Shown: positions 1-8,046 of the stretch, piece by piece
Layout: each line of letters starts with the position of its first letter
How positions within the stretch are numbered: position 1 is the stretch's first letter
Source of the DNA: Janthinobacterium lividum
GTDB lineage: Bacteria > Pseudomonadota > Gammaproteobacteria > Burkholderiales > Burkholderiaceae_D
Length of the DNA: 64,000 nucleotides
Direction of reading: 5' to 3'
Assembly (NCBI RefSeq): GCF_011601275.1
Contig: NZ_JAAOLY010000004.1
Location: forward strand, 186,001-250,000
The notes under the pieces: model-generated
The model's input: the letters and a program-made list of their open reading frames with translations, nothing else
The model's database searches: none
Told to the model about the DNA's origin: nothing
Program-made: the position numbers and the translations under genes

Positions 1-1
1 C

Positions 2-547
2 GTGCGCGACTACGCCTTGCTGGCCCTGCGGCGCCAGTTCGCCCTCGTCAGCCAGGATGTGATTTTGTTCAACGACACGATGGCGGCGAATATCGCGTAT
101 GGTGACCCGGCGCCGGACCAGGCCCGTATCGAAGCGTCGGCGCGCGCGGCCTACGCCCACGACTTCATCATGCAACTGCCGCAAGGCTACGCCACCCAGG
201 CGGGGCAGAACGGTTCGCGCCTGTCGGGCGGGCAGCGCCAGCGCCTGGCCATCGCCCGCGCCCTGTACAAGGACGCGCCGATTCTCTTGCTCGACGAAGC
301 GACCAGTGCGCTGGACACGGAGTCGGAGCGCTCGGTGCAGGCGGCGCTGGAAGTGCTGATGCGCAACCGCACCACCATCGTCATCGCCCACAGGCTGTCG
401 ACCATCGAAAGCGCCGACCGCATCGTCGTCATGCAGGGCGGCCGCCTGGTGGAATCGGGCAGCCACACGGACTTGCTGCGGCAGCGCGGCGCTTACGCGC
501 GCCTGCATGCGAGCCAGTTGTCGCCCGTCAAGGACAGCGTGGGCTGA
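2..547 (+). CDS. ABC exporter ATP-binding domain, C-terminal part (MsbA-like), truncated by window start
   Basis: This is the C-terminal end of a fused ABC exporter of the MsbA/lipid exporter type, which couples ATP hydrolysis to lipid or drug flipping at the inner membrane. Visible in order are the Q-loop region (VSQDVILF), the signature LSGGQRQR near residue 74, the Walker B stretch [12 protein letters not shown] and the H-loop IAHRLST. The membrane domain and Walker A lie upstream of the window, so the substrate cannot be told. MsbA is the closest type by the order and wording of the motifs. A strong terminator follows. Confidence 0.85.
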   Translation: MRDYALLALRRQFALVSQDVILFNDTMAANIAYGDPAPDQARIEASARAAYAHDFIMQLPQGYATQAGQNGSRLSGGQRQRLAIARALYKDAPILLLDEATSALDTESERSVQAALEVLMRNRTTIVIAHRLSTIESADRIVVMQGGRLVESGSHTDLLRQRGAYARLHASQLSPVKDSVG

Positions 548-584
548 GGTGTGGCGCGCCAGCCGCGCCAGCGCATGTCCCCGC

Positions 585-621
585 ACCGGGGCCGGACCAG
601 CAGGTCCGGTCCCGGTTTTTT
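585..621 (+). terminator. Rho-independent terminator after the ABC exporter
   Basis: A 14-bp stem (585-598 with 603-616, one wobble pair) with a 4-nt loop runs into a T-tract at 615-621. It ends transcription of the ABC exporter gene. Confidence 0.8.
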
Positions 622-706
622 ATTGCACGAGGCGCAATCGTACCCATAGCGCACGGCGCTTGCCTTTATGATGCTGGTCGCAAAGCAACATGAACAATGG
701 AACAAT

Positions 707-1828
707 ATGACAAATCAACAGACGAAGCGCTGGCTGCTGGCCGCCGCCCTGGGCATGAGCGCGGCCTTGCCGCTGGCGGCACAGGAACAGCCGGCGGCGC
801 AGGCGCCAACCTTGCAGGAGGAAGACCAGACTATGTATTTGGATCAAAATTTCATGCCAAGCAACCAGCGCCGCGCCGTGTATGCGCTGCGTACGCCGCC
901 TGAGCGCGACGAGGCGCTGGGCGCCTGGCACGTGCGGCTGGAATTTCCCGACACGCCGGGCGTGCTGGCCTTTGAAACCTATGCCACGGACCTGGACCTG
1001 AGCGAGGTCAGGTTTGTGCGTTTTCGCAAGTCCTACTACGAAAATGGCCAGCTGCAGCGTGAAACCTACTTCAATGCCCAGGGCGAGGAGCTGCTCGGCG
1101 GCTGCGTATACTTTGAAAATGGTCAGGTCAAGCAGCGGGTGACGGCCATGCCGAACGGGCGCGACAGCATCTCGGAAACGTATCACGAGAATGGCCAGCT
1201 GATGAGCCGCATTGTGTATCACGACGACGAGATGGCCGATGGCGAGCATGTGTCGTATGGCGCGAACGGGGCCGTCAGCAGCCGCTCGTATCAACGCAAT
1301 GGCAAGATGGATGGCGTGCAGGAATCTTTTTATGACGATGGCAAGCTGTTCCAACGCGGACAGTTCGTCGATGGCAAGCGCGAGGGCGAGTTTGTCACGT
1401 ATGCGCAGGATGGCAAGGTGCTGGGCAAAACCGTCTGGGTGCACGACCAGCCCGACGGCTGGTCGTTTGAAAGCCATGGCAATGGCGTCGTGTCGAACAA
1501 AACGCTGTACCGGAAAGGCGCCGTGCTCAGCTTGCAAACGTGGGGGCCGAGTGGCCGGCCAGTGTTTGCCTGGCAGAAAGACGCGCAGGGGCGCGACCAT
1601 GGCGACACGACGGATTGGCATGCCAACGGCGTGCGCGCCAGCGTGACCCCGTTCGTCAAAGGCCAGCGCCACGGCTTGCTGCAAACCTGGCATAGCGATG
1701 GCAGCCTGCGGCAGATCGTGCCGTATGAACATGGCAAGAAGCACGGTATCGAGCGCCAGTGGGACAAGACCGGCAAGCTGGTGCTGGAACAGGCTTGGCG
1801 TGATGGCCAGCCAGTGACAGGCAGTTAG
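707..1828 (+). CDS. Secreted YwqK/MORN-type repeat protein
   Basis: The protein (373 aa) begins with a cleavable signal peptide (LLAAALGMSAALPLAA) and is then built of repeated units of the form YYENGQL..., NGKMDGV..., DGKLFQRG..., HANGVRASV. These are typical of the YwqK/MORN-variant family. Family members are often called antitoxins by homology, but the fold mainly gives a repetitive beta surface and no function is established. I chose the ATG at 707 because the signal peptide starts directly there; an upstream in-frame ATG at 668 would add 13 polar residues. It is a single gene with its own promoter region after the terminator. Confidence 0.75.
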   Translation: MTNQQTKRWLLAAALGMSAALPLAAQEQPAAQAPTLQEEDQTMYLDQNFMPSNQRRAVYALRTPPERDEALGAWHVRLEFPDTPGVLAFETYATDLDLSEVRFVRFRKSYYENGQLQRETYFNAQGEELLGGCVYFENGQVKQRVTAMPNGRDSISETYHENGQLMSRIVYHDDEMADGEHVSYGANGAVSSRSYQRNGKMDGVQESFYDDGKLFQRGQFVDGKREGEFVTYAQDGKVLGKTVWVHDQPDGWSFESHGNGVVSNKTLYRKGAVLSLQTWGPSGRPVFAWQKDAQGRDHGDTTDWHANGVRASVTPFVKGQRHGLLQTWHSDGSLRQIVPYEHGKKHGIERQWDKTGKLVLEQAWRDGQPVTGS

Positions 1829-1918
1829 TTCCGCGCCGCCATTGCAGGTATCATGTATGTATTCCGGCCCGCCAGCAGGCGCAGAGCCGGCAGGATCGCG
1901 GCACGATAACTGGAGGCA

Positions 1919-2413
1919 ATGGTGGCGGAAGCGGAAGTATCGGCGATAGCCAGGGCGCAGGGCATGGCCTTGCAAAACATGCGCGTCGTCATGCGCGCGG
2001 CGCAGCGGCACTCGGCGCAGATCGAGAAGCAGTGCGGCGTATCGGGTGCGCAACTGTGGGTGATGCAGGAATTGCTGGAGCGGCCGGGCCTGCGCATGGG
2101 CGAGCTGGCCGGCAAGATGTCGATCCACCAGACGACGGCCAGCAACCTGGTCGAGGCGCTGGTGAAAAAATCCTATGTACGCAAGGCGCGCGACCAGCCC
2201 GACCAGCGCGTGGTGACCCTGACCCTGACGCTGGAAGGCCAGGCCGTGATCGCCGGCGCGCCGCAGCCGGCGCGCGGCTTGCTGCCCAGCGCGCTGAGCC
2301 AGCTCGATGCCGACAGCCTGGCGCACCTGAACCAGGGCTTGGACGCCTTGCTGGCCGTCGTCGCCCCTGATGACAGACAGGCGGGCATGCTGCCGTTTCC
2401 GTTTACGATGTAG
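1919..2413 (+). CDS. MarR family transcriptional regulator
   Basis: This 164-residue protein has the winged-helix DNA-binding domain of the MarR family. The segment LRMGELAGKMSIHQTTASNLVEALVKK is the helix-turn-helix and KARDQPDQRVVTLTLT the wing with the conserved DxR. A Shine-Dalgarno GGAG sits at 1912-1915. Its last 11 bases overlap the end of the convergent ClC gene. MarR proteins usually repress nearby genes and release DNA on binding an aromatic or oxidising signal. No divergent target is obvious here, so the regulated gene is unknown. Confidence 0.85.
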   Translation: MVAEAEVSAIARAQGMALQNMRVVMRAAQRHSAQIEKQCGVSGAQLWVMQELLERPGLRMGELAGKMSIHQTTASNLVEALVKKSYVRKARDQPDQRVVTLTLTLEGQAVIAGAPQPARGLLPSALSQLDADSLAHLNQGLDALLAVVAPDDRQAGMLPFPFTM

Positions 2414-3743
2414 TTTCTCTGCCCGTCGGCTGTAGCGGCAGCCGCTGCAACTGCAGCTGCGCCAGCGCGCCATACAGCGGTTCGCTGAGCACGCGCGAGA
2501 CCGTGCTGGCGACGACGGCGCAGGCCATCAGGCTCAGCACCATGCCGTGGCCGTCGACCATTTCCATGACAATGATAAACGCCGTCAGCGGCGCCTGCGT
2601 GGCGGCGGCCAGGAAACCGACCATGCCCAGCGCGATCAGGGCTGGTGCGTGCGGGTAGTGCAGCAGCACGGCGACGTCGTGGCCGATACCGGCGCCGATG
2701 GCCAGGGACGGCGCGAAAATGCCGGCCGGCACGCCCGACCAGACGGTCAGCCACGTCGCCACATATTTGAAGGCAACAAAGGCGGGCGCCACATCGGACG
2801 AGCCTTCCAGCATGGCGCGCGTGGCCACGGTACCGCTGCCGAACGTGGCCCCATGGCTGGCGATGCCGATGGCCGCCACCAGCAGGCCACACACGGCGGC
2901 GAACAGCACGGGCCGGCCTTTCCGCCAGGCAGACAATTTCCCCAGCGGATTGCCCCGGGCGGAGGCCAGCAGCAGCCGCGCAAACAAGCCTCCCGCCACG
3001 CCCGCGACCAGGGTCACGAGCAAGCCCGGCAAGGCAAGGGCCAGGCCGATAGGGCCAGGATGGATGATGCCGAAGTGGGTGGCGTTGCCGTGGATCGACA
3101 CGGCCATCATGCCGGCCAGCACGATGCCTGCGACGATGAGGCCGCTGTTGCGCTGCTCCGGCGAGCGCGACAGTTCCTCGATGGCAAACATGACGCCGGC
3201 CAGCGGCGTGTTGAAGGCGGCCGCGATGCCGGCCGCGCCGCCGGCCACGAGCAGGGAATGGGCGCTGACCTGCGAGTGGCGGGGCAGCCAGCGGCGCGCG
3301 GACAGCATCACGCCGGCGGCGATCTGCACGGACGGCCCTTCGCGCCCCAGCGACAGCCCGCCCAGCAAGCCGCCCGCCGTCAGGACTATCTTCGCTGCAC
3401 TGAGTTTCAGCGAGACAAACAGCGAGCGCTGTTCCGGCGCCACGGCCGGGTCCAGGGTGGCCATCACTTGCGGGATGCCGGAACCGGCCGCGCCCATCGC
3501 ATAGCGGCGTGTCAGCCAGACCAGCAGGGCGGCGCAGGCGGGCGTCCACAGCAGGGCAAACCACCAGGCCTTGCCATTCAAAAACAGGAACAGATCCAGT
3601 GCTTCCTCGGCCAGCCACGTAAAGCCCACGACGACGAGCCCCGCAATGGCGGCCATGCCGACGACGACGGCGCGCGACCACCACAGGCGCGGGTTGGCAA
3701 ATTCATGCTTGAAGGCAGAGGGGATGTCGTGCAAATGCTTCAT
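2403..3743 (-). CDS. clcB: ClC family chloride channel/transporter
   Basis: This is a 446-residue integral membrane protein of the ClC family, which moves chloride through the inner membrane as a channel or a 2Cl-/H+ antiporter. The selectivity motifs are clear: GSGIPQV near residue 80, GREGPSVQ near residue 125 (its Glu is the gating residue) and the GxFxP-like GVPAGIFAP. There is no C-terminal CBS domain, matching the short ClcB-like subgroup. The clcB symbol is by resemblance. The gene converges on the MarR gene with an 11-bp overlap of coding ends. Confidence 0.88.
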   Translation of the reverse strand: MKHLHDIPSAFKHEFANPRLWWSRAVVVGMAAIAGLVVVGFTWLAEEALDLFLFLNGKAWWFALLWTPACAALLVWLTRRYAMGAAGSGIPQVMATLDPAVAPEQRSLFVSLKLSAAKIVLTAGGLLGGLSLGREGPSVQIAAGVMLSARRWLPRHSQVSAHSLLVAGGAAGIAAAFNTPLAGVMFAIEELSRSPEQRNSGLIVAGIVLAGMMAVSIHGNATHFGIIHPGPIGLALALPGLLVTLVAGVAGGLFARLLLASARGNPLGKLSAWRKGRPVLFAAVCGLLVAAIGIASHGATFGSGTVATRAMLEGSSDVAPAFVAFKYVATWLTVWSGVPAGIFAPSLAIGAGIGHDVAVLLHYPHAPALIALGMVGFLAAATQAPLTAFIIVMEMVDGHGMVLSLMACAVVASTVSRVLSEPLYGALAQLQLQRLPLQPTGRETTS

Positions 3744-3855
3744 TGCGGCAAGTCCAGGAAGGGGCGCGCAGGGCGTCGGGGAGACTTGCCATTATATAGA
3801 TGTATTTGCTCGAATGTATTTGCCTGCCCAGTTGTGGCGCTTCCATTGCGGACTT

Positions 3856-4755
3856 TTACACGAACAGCTCGCGCCGCGCGCTCTGGCTGATGGCCACGGT
3901 GGCCGGGTGGCGCAAGCGCCGTTCCGTGGTGATCGCGTAGACTTGCTCGACGAGGCTGTCGACCCGGCCCAGCGCCACCACGGCGTATTGCTCGCACACC
4001 TGGGGCGCGATGACGGTGGGGGCAAAGAACAGGCCGGCGCCGGACTGGCCGAACGCTTTCATCATGGCGCTGTCGTCGAACTCGCCGACGATGCGCGGGT
4101 GCAGGTTGTTATCGCCCAGCCACTGCAGCAAGCGCCCGTAGATGGCGAAGTCTTCGCCGGGCAGCAGCAGCGGCGCGCCGTCCAGGCACTGCGGGAAGCC
4201 GCCCGTCAGGGTGGCGGCCAGGGCTGGTGTGCCGAACAGGGTCATGCCGCTTTCGCCCAGCAAATGGTTAAAGCCGCGCACGCTCAAGTGGGCCGGCATG
4301 GGACGGTCCGCCATGATCAGGTCGAGCCGGTGCACGGCCAGGTCCGCCAGCAGGCTGGCCAGCCGGCCTTCGCGGCAAATGATGCGCAGCGGTTCGGCCA
4401 GTCCCAGCGCCGGCGCGACGAGGCGGCAGGCGATCAGTTTCGACACGGAATCGGCGCAGCCCACGCGAAACGTTGTCGTCGTCGTGCGCGACTGGTCACG
4501 CACGATTTCCAGCAATTCATCACCCGTGCTGAAAATGCTTTCGGCATGGCTGAGGATGCGCCTGCCCGTGTCCGTCAATTCCAGCTGGCGCCCGCTGCGG
4601 CGGAACAGTTCCACGCCCAAGGTGTCGGCAAACTCGCTGAGCTGGCCGGAGATCGATTGCGGCGTCAGATGCAGCTGCTCGGCCGCGCGGGCGATGCTGC
4701 CCGTCTTGGCCACCATCCAGAAATAGCGCAAGTGCTTGAAGTTGAGTGTCGACAT
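3856..4755 (-). CDS. nhaR: LysR-type activator, NhaR-like
   Basis: The 299-residue product has the N-terminal LysR helix-turn-helix (LRYFWMVAKTGSIARAAEQL) and a C-terminal effector domain. FKHLRYFWMVA and RSGRQLELTDTGRR are typical of NhaR, which in enterobacteria answers sodium and activates nhaA and osmC. I take the ATG at 4755 because it opens the HTH domain. It is divergent from terC and shares with it a 159-bp intergenic region carrying two matching T-N11-A boxes, so terC is the likely target, as well as nhaR itself. No nhaA is present in the window. Confidence 0.85.
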   Translation of the reverse strand: MSTLNFKHLRYFWMVAKTGSIARAAEQLHLTPQSISGQLSEFADTLGVELFRRSGRQLELTDTGRRILSHAESIFSTGDELLEIVRDQSRTTTTTFRVGCADSVSKLIACRLVAPALGLAEPLRIICREGRLASLLADLAVHRLDLIMADRPMPAHLSVRGFNHLLGESGMTLFGTPALAATLTGGFPQCLDGAPLLLPGEDFAIYGRLLQWLGDNNLHPRIVGEFDDSAMMKAFGQSGAGLFFAPTVIAPQVCEQYAVVALGRVDSLVEQVYAITTERRLRHPATVAISQSARRELFV

Positions 4756-4778
4756 GGTTTTTCCTGGCCTGTAAATGC

Positions 4779-4793
4779 ATCGAGTTTTTCGAT
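4779..4793. promoter_or_regulatory. LysR-type T-N11-A operator, site 1 (nhaR-terC)
   Basis: The sequence ATCGA-N5-TCGAT is a perfect inverted repeat and contains the T-N11-A pattern of LysR sites. It lies 24 bp upstream of the nhaR start. A second copy of the same words starts 31 bp further on, about three helical turns. Confidence 0.55.
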
Positions 4794-4810
4794 GTATTAT
4801 TAAATTATAT

Positions 4811-4825
4811 TCGATTTGTTCGATG
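4811..4825. promoter_or_regulatory. LysR-type operator, site 2 (nhaR-terC)
   Basis: TCGATTTGTTCGATG repeats the core of site 1 in the same orientation, 31 bp away. Together the two would place two NhaR dimers on one face of the DNA between the divergent genes. Confidence 0.5.
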
Positions 4826-4873
4826 TTTATATGCAGGCTATGATGGCTGCTCAATTCATGCAAGGAGAGTGTC

Positions 4874-4918
4874 ATGGACTTCAGAATACAGACAGACAGT
4901 TGCGGAGGCCGCCGATGA
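4874..4918 (+). CDS. Putative 14-residue leader peptide overlapping the terC start
   Basis: A short reading frame starts at ATG 4874 behind a strong Shine-Dalgarno AAGGAG (4862-4867). It encodes MDFRIQTDSCGGRR and ends in TGA at 4916-4918, overlapping the terC ATG (4915-4917) as ATGA. The terC ribosome site GGAGG (4904-4908) lies inside it. It contains AGA and ATA, codons rare in this GC-rich genome. The layout suggests translational coupling or attenuation of terC. This is inferred from sequence only. Confidence 0.45.
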   Translation: MDFRIQTDSCGGRR

Positions 4919-5877
4919 ACGGCCTGGAAAGCATTGCCACGGCACCCATGTGGGCCGGCTTCATCGTGTTCGTCCTGTTCATGCTGGCGCTCGACCTGTT
5001 CGTCTTCGGCGGCAACAAGGCGCACAAGGTGGGCGTCAAGGAAGCGGCGACCTGGTCGCTTGTGTGGGTCAGCCTGGCCCTGCTGTTCAACGGTGGCCTG
5101 TGGTGGTATCTGAACGGCACGGCCGGACCCGAGATCGCCAACCAGAAGGCGCTGGAGTTTTTCTCCGGCTACCTGATCGAGAAAGCCCTGTCGGTCGATA
5201 ACGTGTTCGTCTTCCTGCTGATCTTCAGCGCCTTCCAGGTGCCGGTCCAGTACCAGCGCCGCGTGTTGATCTACGGCGTGCTGGGCGCGATCGTCATGCG
5301 CGCCGTGATGATCATGGCCGGCGCGTGGGTGGTGAGCGAGTTCAGCTGGGTGCTGTATCTGTTCGGCGCTTTCCTGTTGATTACCGGCATGCGCATGCTG
5401 GTGGCGGCCGATGCGGAACCGGACGTGGCGAACAACCCCGTGCTGCGCTTTGCCCGCCGCCACTTGCGGGTGGCAGACGGCGACCATGGCGAACGTTTCT
5501 TCGTGGCAAAGGGTGGCTTGCGCTATGTCACGCCCTTGTTCCTCGTGCTGATCCTGATCGAGGTGACGGATCTGGTCTTTGCGGTCGATTCGATCCCGGC
5601 GATTTTCGCCATCACGACGGACCCGTTCATCGTCTTCACGTCGAACCTGTTCGCCATCATGGGATTGCGGGCCCTGTACTTCCTGCTGGTGGATGTGGCC
5701 GACCGCTTCCACATGCTCAAGTATGGCCTGGCGATGGTGCTGGTGTTCATCGGCGCAAAGATGCTGATCATGCCGTGGTATCACGTGCCCGTCGAAGCCT
5801 CGTTGCTGGTGGTGGCGGTCCTGATCGTGTCGAGCTGCGTGGCCAGCGTGTTCATCACCCGCAGCGACAAGAAGTAA
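4915..5877 (+). CDS. TerC/Alx family membrane protein, probable metal exporter
   Basis: This 320-residue polytopic membrane protein belongs to the TerC family; the E. coli relative Alx exports manganese. Characteristic segments are LDLFVFGGNKAHKV near the N-terminus, EKALSVDNVFVFLLIF with the conserved intramembrane DN, and LILIEVTDLVFAVDSIPAIFAITTDPFIVFTSN. The start at 4915 is fixed by GGAGG at 4904-4908 and by the onset of the first membrane helix. It is divergent from nhaR and followed by terB after a terminator, so metal or oxyanion stress is a likely theme. The substrate is not shown by the sequence. Confidence 0.88.
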   Translation: MNGLESIATAPMWAGFIVFVLFMLALDLFVFGGNKAHKVGVKEAATWSLVWVSLALLFNGGLWWYLNGTAGPEIANQKALEFFSGYLIEKALSVDNVFVFLLIFSAFQVPVQYQRRVLIYGVLGAIVMRAVMIMAGAWVVSEFSWVLYLFGAFLLITGMRMLVAADAEPDVANNPVLRFARRHLRVADGDHGERFFVAKGGLRYVTPLFLVLILIEVTDLVFAVDSIPAIFAITTDPFIVFTSNLFAIMGLRALYFLLVDVADRFHMLKYGLAMVLVFIGAKMLIMPWYHVPVEASLLVVAVLIVSSCVASVFITRSDKK

Positions 5878-5887
5878 ATGCCGTACC

Positions 5888-5918
5888 GCGCGCCCTGCAA
5901 TGGCGGGGCGCGCTTTTT
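5888..5918 (+). terminator. Rho-independent terminator after terC
   Basis: An 8-bp GC stem (5888-5895 with 5906-5913) is followed by TTTTT. It lies between terC and the TerB-like gene, so the latter may depend on read-through or its own promoter. Confidence 0.7.
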
Positions 5919-5940
5919 AACCAACAATGGAAAGTGAACT

Positions 5941-6342
5941 ATGCGTACCTATGCAATGAACAGTCCCCAGGCAGCGGGACGTATTCTGGCCCTGATGATG
6001 GTAGTCGACGGCAACCTGGCCAGCGCCGAGCTGCAAGCCATGCACCGCAGCAAGATCCTCGAGCATATCGACCTGGCGCCGGCCGCCTTCCAGCAATTGC
6101 TGCAAGACCTGTGCGACGACATGCTGACCTCGACCGTGCATGGCGCCGTGCAGCTGGCCAATGGCATGATCGACAGCCTGCTCGATGAAATCAGCGACCC
6201 GGACCTTCGCCGCAAGCTGCTGCAAGCCATGTGGAAGATCGCCGATGCGGACGACTGGCTGGCCGATGGCGAAGCCGTGTTGCTGGCCCGCGCCAGCGCG
6301 GTGTGGTCGGCGGAAACGAACTTCCGCCGGCATGCGGCGTAA
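5941..6342 (+). CDS. TerB-like tellurite resistance family protein
   Basis: The 133-residue soluble protein resembles the TerB/DjlA N-terminal fold, an all-alpha domain with conserved acidic turns. ALMMVVDGNLASAELQAM and MWKIADADDWLADGEAVLL match the paired D-G-x-(L/I)-x-x-x-E signatures that bind metal in TerB. Its position directly after terC supports the TerB label. Its end abuts the convergent ynfA with no spacer. The biochemical role of TerB proteins is poorly defined. Confidence 0.7.
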   Translation: MRTYAMNSPQAAGRILALMMVVDGNLASAELQAMHRSKILEHIDLAPAAFQQLLQDLCDDMLTSTVHGAVQLANGMIDSLLDEISDPDLRRKLLQAMWKIADADDWLADGEAVLLARASAVWSAETNFRRHAA

Positions 6343-6696
6343 TCACTGCGCCTTGTGCCCCATGGCAATGACGGCGGCGCCGGCCAGGGCCAGGCCCGCG
6401 CCCGTCACGTCCGTCCAGGCCGGTGTGACGCCGTCCACCAGCCACAGCCATCCCAACGCCGTGGCGATATAGATGGCGCCGTAGGTGGCATACACCCGGC
6501 CGCTGGCGGCCGGATGCAAGGTCAGCAGCCACACGAAGATCAACAGGCTGAGGGCGGCCGGCAACAGCAGCCAGGCGCTGCCCTTGTTGCTCAGCCACAG
6601 CATGGGCAGGTAGCAGCCCAGCAGTTCGGCCACGGCCGTGACGGTAAACAGCCCGAAAGTGCGGGCAAGGCTGGTCCATTCGATGGCGTCGTTCAT
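6343..6696 (-). CDS. ynfA: YnfA family (UPF0060) membrane protein
   Basis: The product (117 aa) is a four-helix inner membrane protein of the UPF0060/YnfA family, related to small multidrug resistance transporters. Hallmarks are [35 protein letters not shown] and LWLVDGVTP, which are near-invariant in the family. Length is normal. It ends base to base with the convergent TerB-like gene. Transport activity is inferred from family only. Confidence 0.92.
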   Translation of the reverse strand: MNDAIEWTSLARTFGLFTVTAVAELLGCYLPMLWLSNKGSAWLLLPAALSLLIFVWLLTLHPAASGRVYATYGAIYIATALGWLWLVDGVTPAWTDVTGAGLALAGAAVIAMGHKAQ

Positions 6697-6741
6697 GCTG
6701 TTCCTGTTGTGCGGTCAGTCGTCATTGTAGATGGGTGCGTG

Positions 6742-7905
6742 TCAATTCAGCTGCAGGGCGACATACAGCAGCAGGCGGTCATCCGTGTCGTCCAGGTCCA
6801 GCCCCGTCAGTTCGGCGATTTTCTGCAGCCGGTAATCGAGCGTGTTGCGGTGGATGTGCAAGGCCCTGGCCGTGGCCATCGGGTGGCTGTGGTGGCGGAA
6901 CCAGGCGGCCAGCGTGCGCATCAGCGTGCCGGACTTGCGGTCGTGTGCCTGCAGGCGCGCCAGGGTCTGGCGCAACTGCTCCGCCTGCCAACCGGCTTGC
7001 AGGCCGGACAGCAGCACGGGCAGGCTCAGTTCCAGATAGGAAAAAGTGGTTTGTTCGCCATCGCGGGCGCGGCCCACGCGCGCCGTCTGCTTCGCCGATT
7101 CATACGAAGCCGTTGCGCCATCGAGGCCGGGCAAGGCCACGCCCATGGCCAGGGTGGCGCTCGGCGTGAGCGCCTGCTGCGCCACCTGGTGCAGTTCGAG
7201 CAGGCGCTGCCTGGCTTGCGCCGCGCGCGCCTGCTGCGGGCCGCTGGCGGGAAAGGCGTCGAGCAGCACCAGTTCGCCCGGCGAGACGACGGCCATCAGC
7301 AGGGATGGCCAGCGGGTGGACAGGTCGGACTGTACTTGCTGCAGCTGTGTCAGCACCTGGTCGAGCCGCTCGCCCGGACCTTCCCCCGCATCGGGTATTT
7401 CCAGCACGAACATGGCGCGTGGCACGCGCAAGTCGAGCGCCAGGCGCGCCGCCCACGCTTGCATGCTGGCGTCCGAAATGCCCGTGCGGTAGACGAGCTG
7501 GAACACGAATTCCTCGCGGTAGCGTTTTTCGTGCTGCAACTCGCTGACCAGCCGCGCCTGCTCCAGCATCATTTCCGCCATGGCCCGCACCAGTTCACCG
7601 AACTGGCGCACGGCGTCCGGCTCGCCCGTCAGGCCCAGCACGCCGCAAATCTCGCCGCGCACCGTCAGGGGCAGGTTGATGCCGGCCCGCGTGCCCGGCA
7701 GCCGGGCCATGTCGGCCGCGCCGATTTCCACGCTGGCGCGCCGGGCCAGCGCCAGTTGCGCACCCGGATGCAGGTCGCCCACGCGCTGCGGGTCTCCACT
7801 GGCCAGGATCACGCCACGCGCATCGATGACGTTCACGCTGAAGGGAATGATGTGCATGGTGCGCTGGACGATGTCCTGCGCCAGGGGGAGGTCAATGTTC
7901 GGCAT
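6742..7905 (-). CDS. cdaR: CdaR-type sugar diacid / glycerate regulator
   Basis: This 387-residue protein has the N-terminal diacid recognition domain (AQDIVQRTMHIIPFSVNVIDARG) and a C-terminal PucR-type helix-turn-helix (TARALHIHRNTLDYRLQKI). E. coli CdaR senses glucarate, galactarate and glycerate and activates their degradation genes. Its divergent neighbour is a diacid-type permease followed by glycerate kinase, which fits. I chose ATG 7905 because family members have only a few residues before AQDIV. In-frame ATGs at 7965 and between cannot be excluded and the ribosome site (GGA at -10) is weak. Confidence 0.85.
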   Translation of the reverse strand: MPNIDLPLAQDIVQRTMHIIPFSVNVIDARGVILASGDPQRVGDLHPGAQLALARRASVEIGAADMARLPGTRAGINLPLTVRGEICGVLGLTGEPDAVRQFGELVRAMAEMMLEQARLVSELQHEKRYREEFVFQLVYRTGISDASMQAWAARLALDLRVPRAMFVLEIPDAGEGPGERLDQVLTQLQQVQSDLSTRWPSLLMAVVSPGELVLLDAFPASGPQQARAAQARQRLLELHQVAQQALTPSATLAMGVALPGLDGATASYESAKQTARVGRARDGEQTTFSYLELSLPVLLSGLQAGWQAEQLRQTLARLQAHDRKSGTLMRTLAAWFRHHSHPMATARALHIHRNTLDYRLQKIAELTGLDLDDTDDRLLLYVALQLN

Positions 7906-8046
7906 GTGGTGGTCCGTCTTGTGCATATGCATGGAATCATCGTATTGGGCGCTCAATTTCTTCATGCATCCGCACGATGACTGTTTGTCTGGACGATTGT
8001 ACGATGGGCTGGCCGTATCCCATAAAAAAATAGTCAGGAGACACCC

